This document shows positions 49,135 through 60,500 of a stretch of DNA of 64,000 nt, one piece after another. Position 1 is the first letter of the stretch; each line of letters begins with the position of its first letter. Source of the stretch: Annona cherimola (lineage: Eukaryota; Streptophyta; Magnoliopsida; Magnoliales; Annonaceae); the NCBI GenBank assembly GCA_030490835.1, contig CM059975.1:34070133-34134132 (forward strand), given 5' to 3'. The notes beneath the pieces were generated by a model, which worked only from the letters and a program-made list of their open reading frames with translations, did not search any database and was not told the DNA's origin. Made by a program: the position numbers and the translations under genes.

Positions 49135-49800
49135 GTATTGAGCAACCAAAGCAGGTAACTAGGTAGGATGCAATGTAATTATGTTAAATCTTAAGGCATT
49201 TTAAGCGAATAAGAAAATTTTAATAGTAAAAAATTAAGTGAAATTGTTAAGTATATATGAATATGCAACTAGGAAAAAAACCCGCATGGACTGTCAATTT
49301 TCCCTACATAGGCAGACTAGTAGTGCTTTTCCCATCCAAAGAATAACAACATTAAAGGCACATTCGGCAATTGAGATGTATGGGATGGAATAGTAAACTA
49401 TGATGTATTTGTTATGCCACTAACAATTTAACAACTTAATAACTTCATTTTCTAACTTTACTTTTATATTCTGGTCATTTTTTTTTCAATTACCCTATTT
49501 ATTTATCTTTATCTATATTATTTCATATTAATTATACAATTTTCAAAACATCCCTTTCCTACTCCCACCCTATTCCAAAATTCCACTAACTTCTGAGTTC
49601 CCGAACATTCCTAAGGCTCATTTCCCCATCATTCACGAGTATTGTGAAAACATAACCTCTTATGAAAGTTATATTTTTTCTCTGTGTACATGTTAGATAA
49701 GTAAGTTCGGGCATTGCTTTTTCTTGCTTCAATTACATATATGAAAAAACCATTAAACTCGTGCGTACGTGCGTAGGTTATGCATGCGTGCGTGTATTTG
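49135..49800 (+). repeat. Local repeat TD, copy with a MITE inside
   Basis: It is colinear with 53975-54470 (between the ARM-repeat and kinase genes) in the same orientation. The only large difference is the MITE at 49356-49611, which the other copy lacks. It ends about 15 bp before the Mutator-like terminus at 49816. Confidence 0.75.
49356..49611. mobile_element. Tourist-like MITE proven by an empty-site paralogue
   Basis: The ends AGGCACATTCGGCAATTGAG and GAGTTCCCGAACATTCC are imperfect inverted repeats. TAA occurs on each side (49353-49355 and 49612-49614). The TD copy at about 54283 reads TTTTAAGGCTCATTTTCCC without the insert, giving a related empty site. Confidence 0.8.
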
Positions 49801-51284
49801 CTATTAAAAAAATTAGAGGCGGGTTCAAATGCAAACGTTTGCACTTTTGCATAAAATGCAAATGAGGGCAAAAAGGTAATTTCATAGCATGAGAGTAGAA
49901 ATCTGGGTAAACCGTGAGTAGGGGTAGGTGAATTAAATTATAACACTTTGAGGTGCATGTATTTTTATGATTATTCACATGATTTTAATAAATTAGTATA
50001 GATGATGAGTGATCCCCAACGTTAAATTGAATGATATTCATTCCAAATTATAATCTGTAATGTAGGACTGAAATTATAAAATTAAGAATAATTTTATTTA
50101 AAGAAATAAACTTGAACGACTGATATAATTTAGCTTGTTTGACCGTTGTTACAGATTTTACAAATTTTACGGATTTTACAGTTTTTATGAAATTCATGGA
50201 AATGATGTGTTCCACTGGTAATCTTATATTCATTTTTCCAATGAAATAAATTTTACAGGTTATTCGAGTATCACGGATACAACGCATATGCAATTGATAA
50301 ATTTTATATAGTTTACTAGTTTTATAGATTATATGATTTTGATACATATTCGTTTGATAAGATAAACCAGTTATACAGTTTTAACAGCTAAAATAAAATT
50401 GATGACATTTCATGTTCACCAATTAGATAGACAATACAGATTTTACAAGAATTATGCAAAATCGTAAATTAATATATACATGATTTATGAATTTTATAGA
50501 GTAATCAATTTGTAATGTATTGATATAATGGATTTGATGAATTTTATAGATTGTTCATAAAATTTATATGAAATATATTATCCGTAAATGTAATACGAAA
50601 GATGCTAATAATATTAAATAATAAAATATAGATTCTTATTAAATTTTAAATAAATCCAATAATTGAATCCTTTATCTAATTAATATATTTAATAAATCAA
50701 TAATAATTATTTACACTTTTATTTACTGGAAAGGTAGAAATTCGTATATGTTATAAATTTTTATAATATAATAGGCACGTATATTAATTATAGTTAGCAT
50801 AAAACCCGTCCCCATGCTCATTATGCACCTATTTTTTTAACACCATATTGTGACTAAAAATGAACAAATACTATAATACTTGTGTGATTATTTATAAGTA
50901 TCATTGATTTTTATTATTTCTTATAAGAAGAATTTAATTTGTAATAGGTGGTCTTAAAAAAGTAAATTAATGAACGTACTATTAAACTTAGAATAAAATT
51001 GCACAAATTTTAAACAGTTTACTTTGGTTGACTAGAAAAATTGTAAATTTTGAGACCACCCGTTATTTACTTTTTCATTCATTTACGATTTACTTTTATT
51101 GAAAATAATTTACTTTGATTTATTTACTTTTTTGTTTAAATCATATAAAATTTACAACGACATAAAAGTGAATAAACGAACATAAAGTAAAGAATAAATT
51201 AACATCACGAATTTACAAAGGAATAAAAGTAAATAAATGAAATGAATCAAAAAATAAATTAACGGCATAAATAACTACAGGTGA

Positions 51285-52082
51285 GATTCTCTTCGAATAT
51301 GGTTCTTCCGCAAGCACTCGCACAGTAGCACCAGTTTCCACAAACTAAACTGACAAGAAAACGAAACCGGCCTTTGTTGGCTTCCATTGGATTTTTTATG
51401 AATGCCTTGCCAAGTAAATGCTGCAGCGACTGCGTCTGAGTGGGCCACCACGATGATGTATGCGGCCAGGAAACCCAACACTCTCTTTTCGTCAAGCATG
51501 CGCTAACGCTACCAGGTCTTGTCATATTCGTCGCATTAACACATGCTTCATTCAGCCCCTTTCTCCCTGATTAACGGTTCAGAATCTTTGGACATTGAAA
51601 ACTTTTGGCCCCTTCCTCCCTGCTCACAAAACAGCTCGGGATCATTCGGTCTTTGACCACTTCTTCTGGTTCTTCTTTCTTCAATGTCTGCCGAGAGATG
51701 ACAAGATTCGTTGGCAATTTCCCACGAAATAAAAAATTATCTTCATGAGCATCTGATGCTTTTCTATTTCCCTAAAAATGAGACAGAGCAACAACAACTT
51801 GGAAAAAAAAATAATAATAATAAAAGAAAGAAAAAGCAGTGAGCGTGACTGCCACAACAAGCACATTTGCAACCAATGGCCCAACAGTCAACCACCGAAA
51901 AAAAAGAGGACTCTCAGGCTCTCTTTTTCATTTTTTTTAATCCTCTAGCAAAACAAAAAAGAGAAGGACAGACGCCATATATCTGAAATCCCATGTCGCT
52001 GAATTTACAACCTCTGTTACAATATTTACATTTAATCTTATTTTTATGTGTTCCAGATTTGCGGAGCTGATTTTTCACCCCG
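51285..52082 (-). other. Downstream region of the ARM-repeat gene
   Basis: It is not AT-rich like the flanking repeats and probably includes the 3' UTR. A minus-strand frame at 51499-51275 contains LGFLAAYIIVVAHSDAVAAA, a hydrophobic segment. I do not recognise it and make no gene call. Confidence 0.3.
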
Positions 52083-53569
52083 CTAGCTTGACAGATCGGA
52101 CGACCTTGTAGCACCGTTCACGGATCTGGGCTGCCGTAGAAGATTGAGAAGTGCCTCTGCCTGCAACCAAAATGCACAAACAAACGTACGTATTAGACCA
52201 TTAATAAGCCCTGCGCAAAAATTCCTACACTGAACCAGGTCAATTTCAGAATTTTTATCCAGCAGTGCGAATTCAGTCATTTTGAGTGTGGCCCACCACA
52301 TTAATTACATGATTTCATCCATGCACGTTGTGGACCATACACGAACAACGGTCCTCGATTTCTCAGTAAGCAGAAATTTTTTAAAAGTGATAATAAACAA
52401 TAAGAACAGCAAAAACAAAGAACGGGATAAAAAAAAGAGGAAATTAAAATATACGCCTGCAGCGGACAAAACAGATGCCGTCGTTCTCCCGCGACGGAAA
52501 GGCCGGACTAAAACGGTAAACCAGAAACGGTAACGGAAAACTGGAAATGCGAGACTCACCTTCTGCTTCGCGCGCGTCGTGCCGGACTGCGTGAGAGCAA
52601 CCAAGGCGGAATCGCGCCTTCCCGTGTCACCAACGACCGATACGCAGCACTCTCCTCGCAGACCTGCAGCAAAATCAGCACGGAAATCTCCCACTGCCGC
52701 TGCGAACCCACCTCCACGATCTCCACCAGCACTGGAATACCGCCTTCGTCCACCAAAATGCTTTTCCCTTCCGGAACTGAAACCAGTTGATTTACGACGT
52801 ACGCCGCCTTATCCACCATCCCCGACTCGAAATCCACCATCAGTTCCACCAGCGGTTTCATAATACCGGCCTGGATTGCCTTCATCTTGTTTTCTTTCGC
52901 CTCGCAGAGAGAGAAGATTGCCGTCGAGGCGTCCTTCTTCCCGCGGACCCCACCGTTCTCCAGCAGATCCACGAGCGGTGGGATTGCCCCCGCCCGCCCA
53001 ATCAGGGTCTTGTTCTCTACGATCTCCGCCAGCCGTAGCAGAGCGATTGCTGCGTTCTCCTTTACCGTCGAAGTCCCGAATCGAAGCGCTCTAACAAGCG
53101 GCTTGATCGCGCCGGCGGCAACGATCAGGTCCTTGGTCTCGCTGCATATGGAAATGTTGAGGATCGCTGTGACGCCGTACTCCTGTAGCTGGAGATCGGA
53201 GGACTGGATAAGGGAAATGAGGGGCTTCACGGCGCCGGCACGGGCGATTTTGAGGCGATTCTCTGTCTTGTTCTTGGCGAGGAGGCGGAGCTCGAGGGCG
53301 GCCTGGCGCTGGGAGTCGATGGAGCAGGAGTCGAGATCGGCCACAAGCTGGCGGATGAGGTCGTCAGAAGAGTTCTCGGAGACGGAGGCGAGGAAGAGGA
53401 GGCGGTTCTGGGCGGAGGTGCTAGAGAACTCGCCGGATCGGTCGCTGTTACAATCGCTGAAGGCGGAGGATGAGGAATCGTCGCCCGTGTACGGCCGTCC
53501 CATGTAGGTATAGAGCACCGGTGCTTCTTCCCCCATAGGCACCGATCGGTCACAGCATGCAAGGATCAA
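52083..53569 (-). CDS. ARM-repeat protein (PUB4-like, no U-box), one-base frameshift
   Basis: Exon 1 is 53569-52560 and exon 2 is 52160-52083, with GT-AG borders (donor GTGAGT at 52559, acceptor GCAG before 52160). The product would be about 362 aa. An acidic Ser-rich N terminus (residues 1-65) is followed by ARM repeats from about residue 72 to the end. Visible units include AGAVKPLISLIQSSDLQLQE, AAGAIKPLVRALRFG and RAGAIPPLVDLLENG. Exon 2 encodes AEALLNLLRQPRSVNG and ends in SSDLSS. Plant proteins of this type lack a U-box and are presumed binding scaffolds. Near 52603-52606 one base is missing: EGAIPP is followed in the genome by WLLSRS, while the expected LVALTQSGTTRAKQK lies in the next frame and joins exon 2 in phase. 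As written the protein stops early (337 aa), so this is either a real lesion or a sequencing error. MILACC (53569) and MGEEAPVL (residue 12) are both possible starts. Confidence 0.9.
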
Positions 53570-53754
53570 GCTGCCGGAGACAGCACCGCGTCAGGCTTCC
53601 AGCAAGAACCAGTAGAAATCGACGGCCTCCGGTAAGAATTTCTGAGGATTCTCTTCTCGTAGGGTGGTTCAGTGCGTCAGATCTTGGAGAGTTTCGATTG
53701 CGATCTGGAATTCATCGAGGAAGCTATGCATAAGATTCGTCATTCAAGGGAGAA

Positions 53755-53905
53755 ACGGGGATTGAAGTCGACAACTACACGCGTGTACATGTCAGTCCAT
53801 ACCATTTTTGCCCTTTGAAATCTCAGCCGCAAGTTTTTCATGGACGGCAGATTAGGCATTTTCACGTTCATTTCAAATACAAACATTTTCACCGAAACCG
53901 GACTC
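53755..53905 (-). repeat. Mutator-like short terminus upstream of the ARM-repeat gene
   Basis: Read on the minus strand it begins GAGTCCGGTTTCGGTGAAAA and continues with CAATCTGCCGTCCAT-like and AAGGGCA-like blocks. The same order is found at 30853-30990. It ends roughly 190 bp before the ATG, so it probably overlaps the promoter or 5' UTR. Confidence 0.7.
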
Positions 53906-53974
53906 TTAAAATTATTTCTAATTCCATTCAATTGCAATCAATTCTAGCTAGATTCATATCATCCATTTTCTTGA

Positions 53975-54470
53975 ATAGAGCAACTGGTAGCTAGCTAGTG
54001 TACGATTATTTTAACCGTATTACTCATCTTAAATAACCAGGCACTCAACGAACCCCACTATTTCTGCCCAACAACTGAATTCTAAACCTCCCATTCATAA
54101 TACTCCGCGCTATAGCACTGTAGCAAATGTACAATTTAATTGTTTTAAACTTGAAAGCGTTCTAAGCGAAAAGGAAAATTAATTTTAATGGCAAAAAAAA
54201 AAAAAAAAACCGCATGAATTGCCAATTTTCTTTACACAGGGTAACTACTGGTGCTCTAATAATCCGAAGAAGAACAATTTTAAGGCTCATTTTCCCATCA
54301 TGCATGGGTACTGTGGAAACATAATCACACATAAAGGTACATATTTTTTCCCTGTACGTACGAACATTGCGTCTGCATGCTCCAATTACATATGTGAAAA
54401 AACCATGAAACACTTATGTACGTACGTAGCATATATGCATGCATGCATGCACTTATGTATTTGAAGATTC
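53975..54470 (+). repeat. Local repeat TD, intact copy between the ARM and kinase genes
   Basis: Homologous to 49135-49800 without its MITE, and partly to 47930-48090. It fills most of the interval between the kinase stop codon and the Mutator-like terminus. It ends in TATG/CATG-rich sequence. Confidence 0.7.
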
Positions 54471-54536
54471 GATTCTCTCTGCTCTCTCTCCTAGATCACG
54501 ATCCATCTCGTTTATCCCTGTTGCCTGCCCCGTGCC

Positions 54537-57500
54537 TTACCTTTCTTCGTGTCCACCAGTAGGAGAGCTTCTCACATCACTCTCGAACTGCGACGTCGAG
54601 GAACTGCTGATCGTGTTGCCATCTTCGTGATCGAGGACTGATGACTTCCTGGATTTCCTGCCGGAAGATGAGATGCTAAGTTGTCTGGAGGAAGAGGAGC
54701 CTGTTGTTTCCTGCTCGTCACCGTCGTTGTTGATTGCAAGGTATTCGAGAGCAGTGACAACGTCGCTGATGAGGGGGCGGGTGGCTGCTTCTTCCTGCAG
54801 GCACATGGCTGCCACCGCAAGCGCTTGATACAAAGCTTTCGTTGGGTACTCCCCTTTGAGCAGTGGATCCGCCATCTGCGTGAATTTCCGCCGATCCTTG
54901 AACAATGGTTGTGCCTGCGTGCGCACATCGAAATTATATATTATTTTTATATTCTAATTCAAAATCTACACATGCATTTGTTTCCAATTAATTAATAAAA
55001 ACAAGTAGTTATATGTAGAATCTCGCCTGGATATTATTCATCCATTTTTCCTTGCCCCGATAAATGATAGGATATTCACACAATATATTATGACTATGTC
55101 TGGGAAATGATAAAATTCTTTTAGTGGCGTAAATGTTTTTGAGAATGGAGAAAATAATGTGATATGATATGGATAAAGACAACAAACAAAGAGAATAAAG
55201 TTAAGATAGATAAGTTAATTGTATGAGTAGTTGTGTAGAAATGATTAAAATGTTAGACAGGTGTATAGTAAAATATGAAAAAATAATTAAAAAATAGGAT
55301 AACCGTGAAGAATAAAAAGTTTTTGATTGAAAAATTTTGGTTTGAAAAGTTTTTATATTTAACAAACAGCTCTATATTTAATATTATTTGTTTAGTTACA
55401 AAGTTAAGTTTTATCTAAATTAAAGATGCATATGGGCTACATTTGCTTAAAAATATACATTCATGTGTAAATTATAGAAAATGATTAGATTTATTCATAT
55501 ATATTAGAATATAAAAATGCTATATAAAATCATTTATGCACAAGTAATGATATTCTAGAGATTTAGATGTTGAAAATACATATTTTAAATTTGGTGATAT
55601 ATAACATCAAACTATTTTATTATGTTGATTTTGCATACTTACAGATGGAGCCTATGCATAATAATATAAGATAAATTAGGAATTTTATAAAAATATAAAT
55701 GATGATAAATATAGTGAATAAAGTAGATTTTCTACTAGGTGGAAAAATGGATTGAGTTATGTAAAAAGTAAGTATGCTAGAAATGGAACTCATATATATG
55801 AATGTATGCATGAATCATGTCATGTCAATAAATTTTATTTTTGACAACGACATATATTAATCATCAATTAACACAACAAATTTCATTTTATGTAGCCAAT
55901 TTTTTAATTGCATATAATATATATTGAGAAATGATCCTGTTAACCCGAGTTAAGCAAATGACTCACTTAGCCCACTTGAAAAAACCTATTAAAATTTTAT
56001 TTATTTATTTTTCTTCATACACTTATTTATCGAAGTATGTTTAATGTATAAATCAAGTTTTATCCTTTTTGAATATGTGCATATATATTTTCAAGATTTT
56101 TAAACATCTATGTGTATATATGTATTTAAAATACTCCTACCAATAAAAAAAATACTCCTATGTTTAAAAATTTCAAAAAAATATATAAACATATCCAAAA
56201 ATGTTAAAAGTTGGTTTATATGTTAAATATGCTTATATAAACAAGTCTATGAAGAAAAAGAAAAAAATATTTTAAATAAGTTTTTTGATATGAGCAAAGT
56301 TACCCATTAGCTTAGCCTGGGCTAACATGATCACTTCTCATATATATTTTGCCAAATTATATATATATTAAGTAAAGGAATGATCTATATAGTATGGGCT
56401 AAGCAAATGTTTCACTTAACCCACTTCACAAAATTCATTTGTAACATTTTTTTATACTTTTTTTCATACACTTGTTTATCTAAGTATATTTAACATATAA
56501 ACTAAGTTTTATCATTTTTGGATATATGTATATATTTTATAGATTTTCAAAGATAGGGGTATATATCACAGATTTTTGAAAATATATACCCCTATCTTTA
56601 AAAATCTATAAAATATATACGTATACCCAAAAACAATAAAACTTAATTTATATGTTAAATACACTTAGATAAACAAGTATATGAGAAAAAATAAAAAAAA
56701 TATTGTAAATGTGATTTTTGAGATATGTTAAGTAAGACATTTGCTTAGCCCCGACTACAAAATCACTTCTCTTTTAAATACAATTGATTATTTAGCAATA
56801 AATAGCTAGTTTCGTTTGAATGATTACATTTGATTAAGTACAATAATTTTTATATCAAATGCAATCAGAAGTAATGTTTAATGTAGTATTAAAACTTTAA
56901 AATAATAATGAAACTTTTGATTCCAGCCTGCAATTAACATAATACTTATTTGTGTTTGGTGCCAAATGCAGCCAAATTTTAACTTGGTTGCAAAAAGGTA
57001 GCAACATGTAATAAATTTTATCGCAGTTAATATCAATGTTGAATGATTTTACTGAATTTTGTTGTCAAGATCCACCAATAACGGAGTTTCAGTAAGAATA
57101 TTTACAAATACTAGTTGCCAATTTTGTTACGAAATATAAAACGTATTGCGGTACTGTAACTCTAATTAACCGAGCCAAGCTAAACGCAAATTGCCCTAGA
57201 ACAGTTTTTATTATATTTATAATTTTGTACTGTATGTGTATATACTAATTCTGAGGACGGATTCCTAGCTAGCTAGATAGGATCACATTAACATGCTTGC
57301 AGTACCATATTAATTAATTAAGAGTCACGCTTCTTTTTTTATTGTTAATTAAGACTCATGCTTCTATTAGCTAGTTACCTGGAAGCAGTTTCTTACAACA
57401 CTATTTATTTTTTTCACCTTAATAATCGATTGAAAATTCACTCTATTTATTTTATTATTTAGATAAAAGACTAATTTCATCCAAATTAAAAGTGTGGATA

Positions 57501-60500
57501 ACCCATATTTGCTTAAAAAAATATTATCACGTATAAAGTATAAATAATGCTCACATCCATTCACATAGGCATTAGAATATGAAAATATTCTACAAAATCA
57601 TTTATCATATATTAATGATATTTTTAGATAATTTAGTGTTCAAAAATGTAACTTTTAAATGGATATTTAGCACCAAATTGCCATGCACAATAATAAATAC
57701 TAGACAAATAATGAGGTTTGATGACAATATAAATGACACTAAATGTAATGAACAGCTAATGTTTTTTTTTTTTTTTTATCAATGATCAAAATTAGAAAAA
57801 ATAGATACAGTTATAAAGAAGTGAGGTTTTATATAAGCCTAATTCATTAATTACTTAGGTAGGAATATATACGTACCCACTCCACAAGGTTCTGCTCAAC
57901 AGTTGGTTTCGCAGTGTCGATTGCTCTTCTTCCGGTGATGATCTCCAAGAAGACAACCCCAAAGCTATAGACATCTGATTTTGTAGTCAATTGGCCAGTC
58001 AAAGCGTACTCAGGAGCGCAATAACCGTAGGTTCCCATAACCCTTGTGGATACGTGAGTCTTATCACCCGTGGGACCACGTTTGGCTAGCCCGAAATCCG
58101 ACAGCTTTGGATTGAAATCCTCGTCTAGCAAGATGTTCGATGCCTTGAAATCTCTATAGATTACTGGTGGGTTTGCCTTGTCGTGCAAGTACTCCAGCCC
58201 TTTTGCGGCACCTTTAGCTATTTTCATCCTTGTTTTCCAATCCAGAGGTTTCTTTTCTGGGCTTAAATCTGTAAAAATAATTTTTTTTAAAAAAAATACA
58301 CGAATCATACCTTCCACTAATCAGTAATGTTATCAATAAGAAGGACAGATAATATGGCTACAAACAAAACCCAAATTATATCCTGCATACACTCCAAGAA
58401 ATAAAATTCATTTTTATTACCCATAATTAGCTATATAGCACCATAATGAAAATGATTATTGATCGGCAACCAAACATGCCATATTTATAATAATGAAGAA
58501 AAATGATTTCAAATTTTTCTTAAATCTAAATTATCACAACATTATTTTATTTAATGTTCAATCGTGATTGTAAAAATTACTTTTTTTATGTCTGATTGTA
58601 AAAATTACTTTAATTAAAAGTTTATTTGTCCTGGAAATTCAAAATCATTGGACAGTGACTATGGAATTGTATATTAAACTTTGAAAATGAATATACAGCC
58701 TACAAAAAATTTTAATATACAAGTTTTGATGTTCTAAGCAAATGGTAATTGTAAATGATATTATTATTGGTTAGCTCTAAATGAATTTTTTTTTTACATA
58801 AAGTAGCGAATTATTCCCAATAACTATAGAATTGGTTGGTTGACTATCATTAGACTTTTGAAATAAAAAGTTTGTAGGCTTTTTCTTGTAGAATTGGTTT
58901 ATTTGTATTTATTAATGGATATTTGTAATTACACCTAGCTAATTTGATTATAATTATAAATATACCTATATAGTTTTACAAATCGGAAATAACCCTCATA
59001 TAATTTGACCATAGTTACAAATATACCAATGCCGTTATGACGTCCTTACCGCACTGTTATGGAGTATATTTGCAAAGATATACAAATTACGTGGATAAAT
59101 TTCCAAAAACCAAATATATTAACTTAATTTTTAAAATTGTAAATATACACATGTAATTTGTATATCTTTGCAAATATACATATGCTATAACAGGTGCTAC
59201 AACAACGTTAGTATATTTGCAATTATATTTAAACTACGTGGGGTTATTTGCGATTTCTAAAACTTTATGAGCAGATTTCTCAATTATGGTCAAACTAAGT
59301 GGGTGTATTTATAAATTATCCATTTATTAATAGTTTTATATGAAAATACGAAAAATGATAATATTGTTTACAATATGGGTGGTCTACATTTGAATTTGAA
59401 GCCACCCGTGTAACCAATAGCTAACATTTTTCATATACTAACTTTAGAAGAGTTGAGAATGGTAACGATGGATTGGATTTTTAAAAAGTTAATGTGGGTT
59501 TGAAAGCCAACCGCTTCCACAAATAAACAAACCCAATCTTTACTTTTATACTGAAGCATATACGCCATGGAATATTTGTAACAAAATTTTTTTTATTGGA
59601 TAGCTGAAGCACATGCCACAGAGCATTTACAATCAATTTCTTTTCAACAAACTTTAGCAACGAAAATTTTTGGCCTTGTAGTCTGCACAACAAAAGCTAC
59701 CAAAAATCAAATTTCTTCCATGAATTTTCATCATGGTATACATTGATATATAGTTGAAGTCGATAATGATTGATGCTTGTGCTTACCGAGAAGATGATCC
59801 TCTAGGCATCCTGAAGCCATGTACTCGTAGACCAAAATTCTGTGATCACCATCAGAACAGTACCCAATTAGACTCACAAGATTTGGATCATGCAGCAAAC
59901 TAAGCATAACCACTTCCGCAAGGAACTCTCTGTTCCCTTGCAACCCATTCCTGTCCAATTGTTTTACGGCTACTACCTGTTCAGTATAAGATGAAAGCAA
60001 AGATTAGTAGTTATTATCAATCCAAAAAAAGATTAGTAGTTATTCTACCTTGAATCTTTTTATTAAGCTTGAAATTGGGTAACCTAGATGAGTTGAATAG
60101 AATAATTGGGAAAAAAAAGATGGCCTATTCATTTACCTCTTTATGATTTTCCAAGTTTCACCCCGTCGCTATATATTTGCAAGAATGCCCAACTCATAAA
60201 CTTTATGTAATATTGTAACTTCATTTTGATTTTGTGAATCACATAAACGTAATTTGGGCTGCATAACAGTATCTTTGGATTTTGTCATGTTAAGGTGTGT
60301 ATTTTGTGTATGACTTATTTTCGTAAGGACTTGGAGAGGAACTTGGGGCCAAGATATGTCAGTTTATATCTTTCATGTGGCTTTTCCCCTTCTAGATTGA
60401 ACGTATGCATTGATTCATTTTTTTTTTTCCATTTTCCTTTTAAATTGAAGCATTGTTAATCATTGTTTGATTTATTTTATCCTTATGGATATTTCTGTAA

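Larger units (their letters stand above)
49816..53905 (-). mobile_element. Probable second Mutator-like element, enclosing the ARM-repeat gene
   Basis: The left end GAGGCGGGTTCAAATG is the inverse of the right end of the 11-kb Pack-MULE, with 1.4 kb of shared sequence. The right end ACCGAAACCGGACTC is the inverse of that element's left end, with about 120-150 bp shared. Both end types are thus present in the expected opposed arrangement over 4,090 bp. The flanks AAAAAATTA and TTAAAATTA agree at 7 of 9 positions. That is suggestive but not conclusive in AT-rich DNA. The interior is the ARM-repeat gene plus about 0.8 kb of 3' sequence. Confidence 0.55.

Noticed and set aside
41337..50347. A 99-codon frame conserved between 41337-41636 and 50048-50347
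   Set aside because: It lies in the shared transposon terminal region and is built on TGTAAAATC-like repeats. The older third copy has stops, so conservation reflects recent common descent rather than coding.
52579..53507. Plus-strand frames up to 206 codons opposite the ARM-repeat exon
   Set aside because: They are shadows of a GC-rich coding exon. The minus strand has the recognisable ARM repeats and splice sites.
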